Shown here: one piece after another, positions 57,216 to 64,000 of the stretch
How positions within the stretch are numbered: position 1 is the stretch's first letter
How the letters are laid out: each line of letters begins with the position of its first letter
Assembly (NCBI GenBank): GCA_030041215.1
Contig: JASHOH010000136.1
Span: 214,230 to 278,229, forward strand
Reading direction: 5' to 3'
Source: Candidatus Sulfotelmatobacter sp.
GTDB lineage: Bacteria; Acidobacteriota; Terriglobia; Terriglobales; Acidobacteriaceae
Length of the DNA: 64,000 nucleotides
Notes under the pieces: model-generated
The model's database searches: none
What the model was told of the DNA's origin: nothing
Seen by the model: only the letters and a program-made list of their open reading frames with translations
Made by a program: the position numbers and the translations under genes

Positions 57216-57797
57216 TTAAGCTGCTTTCCCCGCCTTGGTGGCGTCGGCCACTTCGATCAGTTTTCCAGAGCGCACGTCATAGACAAATCCGTAGATCGGA
57301 ATGGACTTCGGAACGAGCGGATGGTTACGAATGCGCTCAACGTCATCGATCACCGCTTGTCTCAGGTCGGCGATCGTCAACCATTCGATATATTCCCCGG
57401 CACGTGAGCCGGGACCTCGCCCCACATCGCGGAAACCATTAGGTGTGAGCTCCGCGGTCTCAAGGCTGGAAGCCAGCAAACCGCGGATCACGTCATTCGA
57501 GAAGAATTCCATCCCGCAGTCCGTGTGGTGAATGACGAAGAACTCCCGCGTGCCCAAAAGCTTGTGACTAATCACGAGCGAGCGGATGGCATCGTCGCTG
57601 GCGCGTCCACCTGCATTGCGGATGACGTGCGCATCTCCCTCAGCCAGGCCCGCATATTTGGCAGGATCGAGCCGTGCATCCATGCATGTAAGAATTGCGA
57701 AAGAACGGGCGGGCGGCAAAGCCAGCTTGCCCTTCTCGCCGAAGTTGGCAGCGTATTTCCGGTTTGACTCTAGTACTTCCGTAAGAATCTGGCTCAT
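57216..57797 (-). CDS. beta-carbonic anhydrase
   Basis: A 193-residue beta-class carbonic anhydrase. Zinc and catalytic motifs are CMDARLD (Cys, Asp-Arg pair), [17 protein letters not shown] and HHTDCGM (His and Cys). This is the shorter Rv1284-like subgroup. It hydrates CO2 to bicarbonate, which could also serve biotin-dependent carboxylation. ATG at 57797 has GAGG eight bases upstream; the frame runs 15 codons further. It is divergent from an outer-membrane gene, with a strong 30-bp inverted repeat between them. Confidence 0.9.
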   Translation of the reverse strand: MSQILTEVLESNRKYAANFGEKGKLALPPARSFAILTCMDARLDPAKYAGLAEGDAHVIRNAGGRASDDAIRSLVISHKLLGTREFFVIHHTDCGMEFFSNDVIRGLLASSLETAELTPNGFRDVGRGPGSRAGEYIEWLTIADLRQAVIDDVERIRNHPLVPKSIPIYGFVYDVRSGKLIEVADATKAGKAA

Positions 57798-57822
57798 AAG
57801 AAATCCCTCGCTTTCCAAGGCA

Positions 57823-57898
57823 AGTATCGCAGCGGCTTTCAATCATGTCAAGTATATTGATCGACATACTTGACAATAATCGCCCGACCGTGTAATAG
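57823..57898. promoter_or_regulatory. divergent promoters built into a 30-bp perfect inverted repeat
   Basis: TGTCAAGTAT (57846-57855) and ATACTTGACA (57866-57875) form 10-bp perfect arms around a 10-nt centre. Each arm supplies a TTGACA -35 box facing outward. Rightward, TTGACA 57870-57875 is 17 bp from TAATAG (57893-57898). Leftward, TTGACA (57851-57846) is 17 bp from GATACT (57828-57823). The layout predicts co-ordinate control of carbonic anhydrase and the divergent outer-membrane gene by one dimeric regulator. Confidence 0.6.
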
Positions 57899-57976
57899 TG
57901 CTGGTCATTAGATGAGCCGTTAGTCGGCTGCTGTATAGAATGCAGCCATCCATTGATTAGCGAGGTGAAGTAAGAC

Positions 57977-58927
57977 ATGAACTCATATTCGAAAAACTGG
58001 CGCCTTGTTCTGGCAGTCATTCTTGGCCTGGCTTTCAGCGCGGGCTCTGCCCGACCAAGTCACGCACAGGCCCTGGGGTGGGAGGGTGAAACGGGCATCT
58101 TCGTGACCCCGCTCGCCTACACGGCTTCGGCCGAAAACCAAAAGATCCACCCCGTGGTCGCGTATCACTTCCTCGATGCCGGCCCCGTGATTGGCGCCTT
58201 CCACGAGGCCTCCATCGAGGTCGGAATTGGCAAGCGTTTCGAGTTCGGCTATACGCACGAATTCCATGTCTTCGGCAGCGACATGGGGACTTCCGCAACT
58301 CCAGGGCTGAGCCCTCTTTGGCAGAACGGATTCGAGATCTTCAACGGAAAATTTCAACTCGTGCCTGAAAACTACGCCAAGACCAAGTGGGTCCCCGCGA
58401 TCTCAACGGGCTTCATTGTGCGCCCAAACGTCCGCAACGTCGGTAACTACGTAACTGAGAGTGGGAACCCTAGCGGAATGACGGGCAAGACCAACGGCGA
58501 TATCTACCTGGTAGGCTCGAAAATTGTTCCCACCAAGCCGGCCGCGCTTGTGCTCAACGCTGGCTTGCGTGGCACCAATGCGGAACTCTGGGGCATGGGC
58601 GGCAACGCTCCCGACTGGCAGGCACGCGCCTTCGGTGCGGTAGCTCTGGCCTTCACTGGTCCCAGTAAGAGTTCCATCATTTTTGCTACTGAAGCCGCGC
58701 AGCAGCCGCATCATCCTTACTATTTCGACGGCAGCACCGGCGCACCTCCGCTTAACATTCCGACCACTCTCACTTATGCTGTCCGGGTTGTACCCACGCC
58801 CAAGCAGAAGCTGAATCTGGATTTCGGAATCGCGCGGATCGCCGGAAGGGTCTTTAGCAGCGGAACAACGGTGGTCGACCTCAAAGCGCGTCATCAGGCC
58901 GCCTTGCAGGTTTCATACGGGTTCTAG
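57977..58927 (+). CDS. putative outer-membrane/secreted beta-barrel protein of unknown function
   Basis: A 316-residue protein with a clear signal peptide (LVLAVILGLAFSAGSARPSHAQA). An alternating amphipathic pattern follows and the chain ends in Phe (ALQVSYGF), which suggests an outer-membrane barrel. Blocks such as EGETGIFVTPLAYTAS, IEVGIGKRFEFGYTHEFHVF and TLTYAVRVVPTPKQKLNLDF recall poorly characterised DUF-type porins, but I do not recognise a named family with confidence. It shares a divergent, dyad-bearing control region with carbonic anhydrase, so the two may respond to the same signal. Confidence 0.65.
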   Translation: MNSYSKNWRLVLAVILGLAFSAGSARPSHAQALGWEGETGIFVTPLAYTASAENQKIHPVVAYHFLDAGPVIGAFHEASIEVGIGKRFEFGYTHEFHVFGSDMGTSATPGLSPLWQNGFEIFNGKFQLVPENYAKTKWVPAISTGFIVRPNVRNVGNYVTESGNPSGMTGKTNGDIYLVGSKIVPTKPAALVLNAGLRGTNAELWGMGGNAPDWQARAFGAVALAFTGPSKSSIIFATEAAQQPHHPYYFDGSTGAPPLNIPTTLTYAVRVVPTPKQKLNLDFGIARIAGRVFSSGTTVVDLKARHQAALQVSYGF

Positions 58928-59034
58928 ACGAGATAGTTGGCGGGGATTCCGTATCCAGCCCGGTCGCGAATCGCTTGGCATTGGGCTTTTCTACCCAATC
59001 CAGAGACCCTTCGAGGCAAACCTGGATTCCGGCT

Positions 59035-59166
59035 GCGCCTGCCGGCCCTCCGAGTGCAAACTGGACGGGTTCCCGAACAGCTCTTCATTTGCAGGCTGCA
59101 TGGCCAAAGCCACGCGTGCGTCGAGCGGAGTGGTGGCAGAGTGATCGAAGTAAATGCGCTTTGCCA
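59035..59166 (-). pseudogene. remnant of a NifS/IscS-type cysteine desulfurase (N-terminal 44 residues)
   Basis: The minus-strand frame from ATG 59166 reads MAKRIYFDHSATTPLDARVA, then an AMQP block and FGNPSSLHSEGRQA. This is the unmistakable N-terminus of the NifS family (YFDHSATTP, FGNPSSLH), after which similarity stops and the frame closes about 15 codons later. It is too short to function, so it is a truncated relic. Immediately upstream (59167-59290) another minus-strand frame, PPIGTCTICVGKKEIGWQSH then a VVRALENQNF block, ends just before this ATG and may be the tail of a second broken gene. The rest of 58928-59493 shows no gene. Confidence 0.6.
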
Positions 59167-59493
59167 TACGTCACTCTCCGCGGCAGAAGTTCTGGTTCTC
59201 CAGGGCGCGCACCACACCGAAGTGCGACTGCCAGCCAATTTCTTTCTTGCCGACGCAGATCGTGCACGTACCAATGGGAGGTTTCCACGCAAAAAACAAA
59301 GGAAGAATGACTCCGGCGGCGTGTGACCTCCTAGCTCCAATCACGCTCACAACGGTACCCGGTATTGCTCTTAAACTATTCCGGAGGTCTTTCGGTTGCG
59401 CAAACAGTGCAATGAAAACGGCCGATCTGCCACAGTTCTATGGCAAGCACTTCATGCGGATTCTGAGTCGTCTTTCGGCAATGACGTACATTC

Positions 59494-60063
59494 TTAAACC
59501 ACGGAGCGACGGGACTTGAACCCACGCGGCCACTGTCGCGACAAGGCAGAGGCCACCAGTTTCATGCCATAACTTGACACCTTGTGCCAGGTGGTCATTG
59601 GCCAAATCATGTCGAGCACAAGCGCAACTGCGATCCCCAGCGAAACTTCTGCGAAACGGTGCCAGGCGACGATCCACGGCGGACGGTTATGCGGAATCAA
59701 TAGAATGATGCTCACCGTGATTGCTGCAAAGCGAGACGCGCCGTGGATGCGAAAGGCCGCGCATACTGCTCCACACACAAACACCGCGATGGCGTAAACC
59801 AGTGGGTTAGTAGAGAAGAATGTGGCGACTACCGCTCCGATAACTGCGCCCAAAGCCGTCCCAGCAAAGCGCTGCCACGAGATGATTCTCGCATCGACCG
59901 TAGATTCGATAATCACGATGGCGGAAATCGGCGCCCAATAAAACTCGGGCAGTCTTAGCAAACGTGCAAGCAACAGAGACACTACCGCCGCGGTGGTCGT
60001 CCTTACGGATCTCAGGAGAGTAGCGGTGGGCAGAATGCTGGTGTTTGGCGTCGTTGAGGTCAT
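59494..60063 (-). CDS. FUSC-like / aromatic-acid exporter family membrane protein
   Basis: A 189-residue integral membrane protein with about six hydrophobic segments, starting LLRSVRTTTAAVVSLLLARL and APISAIVIIESTVDARI. It continues with RFAGTALGAVIGAVVATFF and ends LGIAVALVLDMIW. The arrangement is the N-terminal half of FUSC proteins, half-size exporters related to AaeB. ATG at 60063 (MTSTTPNTS) is preferred over the 48-codon longer frame. It follows a small protein gene on the same strand. Substrate unknown; phenolic acids are exported by relatives. Confidence 0.7.
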   Translation of the reverse strand: MTSTTPNTSILPTATLLRSVRTTTAAVVSLLLARLLRLPEFYWAPISAIVIIESTVDARIISWQRFAGTALGAVIGAVVATFFSTNPLVYAIAVFVCGAVCAAFRIHGASRFAAITVSIILLIPHNRPPWIVAWHRFAEVSLGIAVALVLDMIWPMTTWHKVSSYGMKLVASALSRQWPRGFKSRRSVV

Positions 60064-60079
60064 CGTCGGCGGGCCATGT

Positions 60080-60481
60080 TTAGCGATGCCTGATGCATTG
60101 CCCGGAACCGCGCAGCGAATCCAGAAAAGTTTTTCCCGTCTTTTGTAGTTTCTGCCCCAGCCGCGCGGTGCAGTCGCAGTTATCGCAGGCCCATGGCTCG
60201 GAACCATTCTCGTCGCGGCACTTGCGGCGGTCGTGGGCGTCCTGCACTTTCGTCAGATCGAAATATTCTTCCCAATAAGGCCGCTCTTCCTGTAGCGGCG
60301 TCGGGCAGTAACAGATCTCGACCCAGCGGACTGTCTGATCTTCGCAGAGACGCGCTTCGCGCACATTGCGAAGGTATTCGCCTTCCGCGATCGAGCCTTG
60401 GCCTAGAGTCTTATCGTCGATGGCTTGCAGCAGATCGCTTTCGTGTCCGGGTTTAACGCGCGCTCGAACCAGATAACGCAT
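60080..60481 (-). CDS. conserved hypothetical protein with cysteine cluster
   Basis: A 133-residue soluble protein. The N-terminal part (MRYLVRARVKPGHESDLLQA, GSIAEGEYLRNVREARL) resembles a ferredoxin-like alpha/beta sandwich. The C-terminal part (YWEEYFDLTKVQDAHDRRKC, then WACDNCDCTARLGQKLQ) carries four cysteines that might bind a metal. I do not recognise a named function. It precedes the FUSC-like gene by 16 bp, suggesting co-transcription. Confidence 0.6.
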   Translation of the reverse strand: MRYLVRARVKPGHESDLLQAIDDKTLGQGSIAEGEYLRNVREARLCEDQTVRWVEICYCPTPLQEERPYWEEYFDLTKVQDAHDRRKCRDENGSEPWACDNCDCTARLGQKLQKTGKTFLDSLRGSGQCIRHR

Positions 60482-60491
60482 AAGAAAAGAA

Positions 60492-60592
60492 ATTGCTGAG
60501 TGTTGATTCCTAGTTGTTCGATTGAAGCCGCAATCGGCCCCGCTTTTGAATGGCTTCCTTCAATCAACAATCAGCAATCAACAATCAGCAAT
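60492..60592. repeat. nested inverted repeat with 14-bp tandem duplication
   Basis: The 112-bp gap between two minus-strand genes folds on itself. The 17 bases at 60492-60508 pair with 60562-60578 (16 of 17), and inside them GATTGAAGCC pairs imperfectly with GGCTTCCTTCAATC. The right arm is itself doubled: CAATCAACAATCAG occurs at 60561-60574 and again at 60575-60588. It could end transcription of the upstream gene, although no T-run follows. Confidence 0.5.
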
Positions 60593-60593
60593 G

Positions 60594-61112
60594 CTAAATG
60601 AACATCTCATCCTGCGGCACAGCGCGGCGGCTTTCACGGCTGCCGCCGTTTCTGCGGCGGCTGGCGAAGAGAAACTCAATCCCTGCCGTAACCCCCTGAA
60701 TCAGGCCTGCAAACTGGCGCACGGGTGATACCACGGTTTTCTGGACCACTTCCGTGGTTTCTTCCACCCGGTCGAGGGTGCGAGTAAGAAGCTCATCGGT
60801 GCGGATCACCTGAAGGCGGGAGCGGTCGATGATATCGTTCACCGTTGCATCAACCCGCTGCACCTGGTAGCGAACCGTAGTCGTCACCTCCGCCAGGTTT
60901 TCGGCGATCGTGGCGAGTTGCGGACGAAGTTCGTTGATCATCGCTTGGGTGGAATCGAGCGTAGGCAGGGCCTTGCTTTTAACTTCTTCGGCGAGCGCTT
61001 CCATGCGCGCACTGCTCTTGCGCATTGCGACGTACATGCCCACGAGAATGCTGGCCTGCAAGACCACTGCCGCCGCGGTGACTGCAATAAACAATGGAAG
61101 TAGATTTTCCAT
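60594..61112 (-). CDS. membrane-anchored coiled-coil protein (DUF948-like)
   Basis: A 172-residue protein with one N-terminal transmembrane helix (FIAVTAAAVVLQASILVGMYV). A long charged helix follows, with heptad spacing (SARMEALAEEVKSKALPTLD, RYQVQRVDATVNDIIDRSRL, TRTLDRVEETTEVVQKTVV), and then a basic tail. This is the outline of DUF948 proteins, which occur next to YtxH-type stress proteins, as here. The function is unknown; it is probably envelope or general-stress associated. Confidence 0.68.
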   Translation of the reverse strand: MENLLPLFIAVTAAAVVLQASILVGMYVAMRKSSARMEALAEEVKSKALPTLDSTQAMINELRPQLATIAENLAEVTTTVRYQVQRVDATVNDIIDRSRLQVIRTDELLTRTLDRVEETTEVVQKTVVSPVRQFAGLIQGVTAGIEFLFASRRRNGGSRESRRAVPQDEMFI

Positions 61113-61174
61113 AACGAACGTCCCGAAAATCCTTCAGAATCCCAAACAGCTCGATTCTACAAAGAGCAGGAGAC

Positions 61175-61486
61175 TTACAGGTTCTTCGATGCTCCGGACT
61201 CCGAAGTCGCCTCCTGATATGCCTGCCTGCCAGCTTCGTAGGCAGCGCGGAACTGTTCTTTCTGCTGGTTCACGAGATCACGGCCACGATCCACCCACTC
61301 CGAAGCCTGATTGCGAGCTTCGCGCGCACGACTCCTGACGTAATCGCGTCCTTCTTCGGCCCGTGAACGCAGCACATCGCGCGTCTCACTGCCCGCTCGC
61401 GGTGCATAGAGAACCCCAACCAGTGCTCCCAGGCCGAGTCCCGCCAGGAACCATACGAAACTGTTGCCGCCATCATGATCCGACAT
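61175..61486 (-). CDS. YtxH-domain protein
   Basis: A 103-residue protein with one N-terminal membrane helix (SFVWFLAGLGLGALVGVLYA). The YtxH motif APRAGSETRD follows, then a long Ala/Arg/Glu-rich amphipathic helix (RSRAEEGRDYVRSRAREARN). ATG at 61486 is preceded by GGAGG; the frame extends 36 codons upstream without an SD. YtxH proteins are general-stress associated in several phyla; the precise role is unknown. It lies upstream of the DUF948-like gene, probably in one transcript. Confidence 0.78.
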   Translation of the reverse strand: MSDHDGGNSFVWFLAGLGLGALVGVLYAPRAGSETRDVLRSRAEEGRDYVRSRAREARNQASEWVDRGRDLVNQQKEQFRAAYEAGRQAYQEATSESGASKNL

Positions 61487-61608
61487 GATTTTCCTCCATT
61501 TAAAGACGCAGTAATCGGATGTTAGCACCCGAATCTGGGAAATACAATTACAGGGGAATAAGGATTCGGGAAGTCGTGGAGCGTGGCGAAACACCGTAGT
61601 CCGTTACA

Positions 61609-61679
61609 CGGATGTCATTGCGAACGCGGTGCCAGCCGTCGCAAGCGATGTCATCCGAACCGCCGATCCAAAGGATCGG
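61609..61679. repeat. intergenic inverted repeats downstream of secG
   Basis: CGGATG and TTGCGA (61609-61623) are mirrored by TCGCAA and CATCCG (61639-61657). Next to them CCGATCC-AAA-GGATCGG (61663-61679) forms a perfect 7-bp stem with a 3-nt loop. The hairpin lies about 60 bp past the secG stop and may end that transcript, but there is no T-run. The 254-bp gap 61487-61740 shows no gene. Confidence 0.4.
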
Positions 61680-61740
61680 TGAGGGCCTGCCCTGAGCGCA
61701 GTCGAAGCGGACCTGCTTTAGGCGCTGCTGGAGTCGGCGG

Positions 61741-62073
61741 CTACTTCTGAGTGGGTGGAGTACTCGGATTTGCGGGCTTTGCCGGCTGCGTGTTCACCGG
61801 TCCTGACTTCACGCCTTGCAATACAGATTTCGGTCCGCCATGCTTGACGGCATTGATGGAGAGCGTGATTGAAGTCAACATGAACAACACTGCCGATATC
61901 GTGGTGGCTTTTGAAAGAGCCGTAGCGGCGCCGCGCGGCCCGAAAGCGGCCTGACTTCCCTGGCCACCGAAAGCGGCAGAAATATCGCCAGCTTTGCCGC
62001 TCTGCAGCAAAACCACCACAATCAGAAACAGGCAAACCACTACGTGGACGATGGTGACAAGAACAATAAGCAT
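61741..62073 (-). CDS. secG: preprotein translocase subunit SecG
   Basis: A 110-residue inner-membrane protein with the two SecG helices (MLIVLVTIVHVVVCLFLIVV and a second around TISAVLFMLTSITLSINAV). The conserved cytosolic loop between them is LLQSGKAGDISAAFGGQGSQ, and a Pro/Thr-rich tail follows. It is a component of the SecYEG channel. The start is ATG 62073; the longer open frame (to 62211) crosses the tRNA-Leu gene and is an artefact. Confidence 0.9.
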   Translation of the reverse strand: MLIVLVTIVHVVVCLFLIVVVLLQSGKAGDISAAFGGQGSQAAFGPRGAATALSKATTISAVLFMLTSITLSINAVKHGGPKSVLQGVKSGPVNTQPAKPANPSTPPTQK

Positions 62074-62095
62074 TGAAAATCCCGGGCGTGATCTT

Positions 62096-62180
62096 TGGTG
62101 CGGAAGGGGGGATTTGAACCCCCACGCCTTGCGGCGCCACCCCCTCAAGATGGTGTGTCTGCCAGTTCCACCACTTCCGC
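62096..62180 (-). tRNA. tRNA-Leu (GAG)
   Basis: An 85-nt class II tRNA on the minus strand. The acceptor stem is GCGGAAG/CTTCCGC, and discriminator A and CCA are encoded. The anticodon loop TTGAGGG (anticodon GAG) sits between CCATC and GGTGG. A long variable arm GCGCCGCAAGGCGT and the T-loop GTTCAAATC follow. TATAAT on the minus strand (62221-62216) lies about 36 bp upstream and can serve as its -10 box. Confidence 0.95.
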
Positions 62181-62250
62181 ACGAATGTGAAACCACATCA
62201 TCAGGGGACAATCGGATTATAACAGAGGCGTTGGGCCGGGCCGTTCCGCA

Positions 62251-62279
62251 TTGAGCGAAGATGACCGCGTTGTTATAAT
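62251..62279 (+). promoter_or_regulatory. predicted promoter for tRNA-Phe
   Basis: TTGAGC (62251-62256) and TATAAT (62274-62279) are separated by exactly 17 bp, about 125 bp upstream of tRNA-Phe on the same strand. No open reading frame with coding character lies between, so the tRNA is the likely product. Confidence 0.5.
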
Positions 62280-62404
62280 CGGTATGTTCCGCAAGCAGGC
62301 GCGGTTTGAGCTGTCTTCATTCCGCTGGTGTCATCCCGCAACAATCAGCGTGAGAGCGAATGAATCTCGTGCCCAGCGCGGGACGCCGACATTTCTTAGG
62401 TTGT

Positions 62405-62480
62405 GGCCAGGTAGCTCAGGTGGTAGAGCGCAGCCCTGAAAAGGCTGGCGTCGGCGGTTCAACTCCGTCCCTGGCCACCA
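62405..62480 (+). tRNA. tRNA-Phe (GAA)
   Basis: A 76-nt tRNA. The acceptor stem is GGCCAGG/CCTGGCC with encoded A-CCA, and the D-arm contains GCTCAGGTGGTAGAGC. The anticodon loop CTGAAAA (anticodon GAA) lies in the stem CAGCC/GGCTG, and the T-arm is GGCGG-TTCAACT-CCGTC. Its 3' half from the anticodon loop on is repeated at the right window edge, and an integrase gene lies directly downstream, so it is an integration target. Confidence 0.96.
62436..62466. repeat. attachment-site repeat, copy inside tRNA-Phe
   Basis: 31 bp from the anticodon loop to the T-arm of tRNA-Phe, identical to 63970-64000. Integrases of this kind recombine within such tRNA 3' segments and leave an intact tRNA on one side. 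Confidence 0.75.
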
Positions 62481-62521
62481 TGTTTTCAATACCTTAGCCA
62501 TCCCTGTGGATATCCTTAATA

Positions 62522-62560
62522 TGGGTTGCAACCCACAATAAGCCCGTAATCATGGGTTGC
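62522..62560. repeat. TGGGTTGC repeats between tRNA-Phe and the integrase
   Basis: TGGGTTGCAACCCA (62522-62535) is a perfect 14-bp palindrome made of two overlapping TGGGTTGC units. A third unit lies in direct orientation at 62553-62560. They stand 40-80 bp from the attachment site, where integrase arm-type or excisionase sites are often found. Confidence 0.4.
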
Positions 62561-62568
62561 GGGGGGTT

Positions 62569-63546
62569 TTACATCGCCCGCGAACTCGCGGGTTTTGCGT
62601 TTGCGAGCGCAGCTTTCGAGCCGTCGAGCAATTGCTGCATCACCCATCCCTGTGCCTCGATCTTTGCTGGCGTTGTTGAACGCGTGTACGTATCGAGGGT
62701 GATCACGGGATTCGAGTGTCGCAGCAATTCTTGAACGAGCCTGACATCACTTCCGTTCGCTACCAACGCACTGGCTAACGTACGTCGTAACGTGTGGAAG
62801 CCAACCTTCTCGCTTATTCCCGCCTTTCGTGCTGCCGGTTGAAGGTGATCTGCCACGAGCATGTTTGCACGCGGTGGTTTTTGTCCTTTCAACCTGAAAC
62901 TCGGGAAAACGAGATCGTCGTTTGCCGGATACGGTGTTTCCTTGCGCCATGTTGCCAGCGCATCTGCCAACAATGGATGCAAAGGCACCGGCTTTTTCGA
63001 TGCTTTGCTTTTCGGTGGTCCGAATTTGCCGTACACGTACGCACGGGTCACACGAATACACGAATGATCCGTGTCAATATCCGACCAACGCAGTGCCAGG
63101 ATTTCGCTGATGCGAAGCCCGGTTGCTGCATCCGTCAAAACCAGCACTCGATGCATCCCGGTTAGATTCGCGAGGATTTCAACGCATTGCGCGAGCGTTA
63201 GTACAACCGGCTCGTAGTTCGTGACCGATGATTGCCGCACGAAAATCATGGGATTGGCTTCTTGCGTTCTCGGCAACAAGCCGTACCGTTGTGCGTGCTT
63301 AAAAATGGCAACCATCACATTGCGAATTTTCACGAGGGTGGAATTCGACGAGCGGAAATCTGTGCGCAATTCGCGTAACCAGTTTTGAATTGCGACAGGT
63401 TCCATCTCGCTCGCACGCACCGTTTCCCATCGCGACAGAATATGCCGGTTGATGTAACGACGATACGTTTCCACCGTGGAATGCGCTTTCGGAATTGCGG
63501 CGTTCGATTGATCGAGTGTGAGTTCCACGCGAAGGCAGGTCCTCAT
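62569..63546 (-). CDS. tyrosine recombinase / phage-type integrase
   Basis: This 325-residue protein has a core-binding SAM-like domain (HSTVETYRRYINRHILSRWE, NSTLVKIRNVMVAIFKHAQR). All catalytic residues of the tyrosine recombinases are recognisable: Arg in ATGLRISEILAL, Lys in SKASKKPVPLH, His-x-x-Arg in GFHTLRRTLAS, His in LLRHSNPVIT and Tyr in LDTYTRS. The N-terminal arm-binding domain found in many tRNA-targeting integrases is missing; a TAG lies just before ATG 63546. Its 3' end faces tRNA-Phe 88 bp away. Confidence 0.9.
   Translation of the reverse strand: MRTCLRVELTLDQSNAAIPKAHSTVETYRRYINRHILSRWETVRASEMEPVAIQNWLRELRTDFRSSNSTLVKIRNVMVAIFKHAQRYGLLPRTQEANPMIFVRQSSVTNYEPVVLTLAQCVEILANLTGMHRVLVLTDAATGLRISEILALRWSDIDTDHSCIRVTRAYVYGKFGPPKSKASKKPVPLHPLLADALATWRKETPYPANDDLVFPSFRLKGQKPPRANMLVADHLQPAARKAGISEKVGFHTLRRTLASALVANGSDVRLVQELLRHSNPVITLDTYTRSTTPAKIEAQGWVMQQLLDGSKAALANAKPASSRAM
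62577..62596 (+). terminator. possible Rho-independent terminator after tRNA-Phe
   Basis: CCCGCG-AACT-CGCGGG is a perfect 6-bp stem followed by TTTT on the plus strand, about 100 bp after the tRNA-Phe end. It lies within the last codons of the oppositely oriented integrase gene, so it may simply be coding sequence. Confidence 0.35.
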
Positions 63547-63969
63547 TATCTAAGCACCCGCACATACCTTCACGAATTTCGGGATTCGCTAGCAATGCTT
63601 TCAGGTGGATTCTCTGAATTTTCATTGGGGTCAATGCTATCTCAAGAACGCAGCTGTGTGCCCAACTATGGCATCACCGGCGACGCCCAACGAGAATTTC
63701 GTTTCCATGGCTACGGGTCCCCGCAGCCCACGATCGAGCCTCCTCCGGCATCTGAGGGCAAGAGACCGTGGTTCTACGGTGTGGTCCACTACGGAAATCT
63801 GGGCAGCGGTTCTAACGGGAGTCCTTAGCCGTGACCGCTTCTCTGGAACGCGCATACATTTTCTCACCTGTGGTCTACACCTGTGGCGTTTCCGTTTTGT
63901 AGGACTTACGACGTACCGCGGCAGTCCTCGGCGGCTTGTAAAGCGTTGTAAGTACTCAAAACCACGGTT
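63547..63969. other. non-coding remainder of the integrative element
   Basis: This 423-bp stretch lies between the integrase start and the right repeat copy. Several open frames cross it on both strands, but none shows a recognisable domain, a ribosome-binding site or protein-like composition. It may hold the integrase promoter and decayed cargo. Confidence 0.4.
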
Positions 63970-64000
63970 CTGAAAAGGCTGGCGTCGGCGGTTCAACTCC
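63970..64000. repeat. attachment-site repeat, right copy (reaches window edge)
   Basis: The last 31 bases of the window are identical to 62436-62466 in tRNA-Phe. The match runs to the final base, so the full repeat is probably longer. The anticodon stem 5' side is absent here, as expected for an att copy rather than a second tRNA gene. Confidence 0.75.

Larger units (their letters stand above)
62436..64000. mobile_element. integrative element (or end of one) at tRNA-Phe
   Basis: The region from the tRNA-Phe anticodon loop to the window edge is bounded by a 31-bp direct repeat (62436-62466 and 63970-64000) and contains a tyrosine integrase reading toward the tRNA. Only about 1.5 kb lies between the two repeat copies, and it holds no other convincing gene. 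This could be a minimal or decayed element, or the left part of a tandem array continuing beyond the window. Confidence 0.65.

Noticed and set aside
61718..62211. Two long minus-strand frames reaching from secG across tRNA-Leu
   Set aside because: Their N-terminal parts (WNWQTHHLEG-like and similar) are translations of the tRNA gene; SecG starts at 62073.
62331..62531. Minus-strand frame over tRNA-Phe with TELNRRRQPFQ
   Set aside because: This is the common spurious peptide produced by reading a tRNA-Phe gene antisense.
63637..63996. 119-residue minus-strand frame at the right edge
   Set aside because: It begins in the tRNA-like repeat copy, has no SD, and its arginine-rich composition is not protein-like.

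Overview
The window reads as chromosomal DNA of an acidobacterium (class Acidobacteriia-like, inferred). The grounds are high-GC coding with long divergent operons, a 1,203-residue Oar/CarboxypepD-reg TonB-type receptor of the kind that is abundant in that phylum, palindromic intergenic elements, and lignin-aromatic catabolism genes arranged unlike the proteobacterial ones. No rRNA, CRISPR array or ordinary insertion sequence was seen.

Bases 1-44200 are essentially one large island for lignin-derived aromatics. Left block (1-16100, mostly minus strand): start of a 2-oxoacid dehydrogenase E1 alpha and a stand-alone lipoyl domain, an acyl-CoA ligase, a saccharopine-dehydrogenase-like oxidoreductase, an HxlR regulator, a core-MetE-like methyltransferase, a PQQ alcohol dehydrogenase with its own haem c, protocatechuate 3,4-dioxygenase (pcaGH), an aldehyde dehydrogenase, an amidohydrolase, a cytochrome c and the large receptor. 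Middle block (16370-23540): a split PEP-synthase-like kinase, a cupin, a biotin carrier, a carboxyltransferase and a HAD phosphatase. This is the gene logic of the phosphorylation-carboxylation-dephosphorylation route known for acetovanillone and 4-hydroxyacetophenone, here without a biotin carboxylase subunit. Next to it (23564-34000): feruloyl-CoA synthetase, a FadB-like enzyme, a THF-dependent O-demethylase (LigM/DesA-like), MetF, a type I extradiol dioxygenase and galB-galC-galD-like genes that would take gallate-type ring-cleavage products to pyruvate and oxaloacetate. A second O-demethylase with a GntR regulator follows (34131-36612), then a CouO-like beta-ketoacyl-CoA hydrolase, PcaL and PcaB (37451-40872), an MFS carrier and a benzoate-CoA-ligase-like enzyme. 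Together these genes can plausibly take cinnamates, aryl methyl ketones, alcohols and aldehydes to (methoxy)benzoates, demethylate them, and feed both the protocatechuate and gallate branches.

Bases 44400-46240 hold a XapX protein and an alginate-export-type porin. Bases 46268-57200 are a sulfur block: quinone oxidoreductase, CysE, CysK, a cysteine desulfurase with a very long repeat-bearing N-terminus, and a Family 2A encapsulin shell gene (frameshifted as sequenced). Beyond these lie small paralogous proteins and an unusual three-part fusion of an FAD oxidoreductase, an ETHE1-like persulfide dioxygenase and two rhodanese domains.

Bases 57200-62100 carry carbonic anhydrase, a probable outer-membrane protein, a cysteine desulfurase remnant, a FUSC-type membrane protein, small envelope/stress proteins and SecG. 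The right end has tRNA-Leu(GAG), then tRNA-Phe(GAA) followed by a tyrosine integrase. A 31-bp copy of the tRNA-Phe 3' half runs exactly to the window edge, marking an integrative element.
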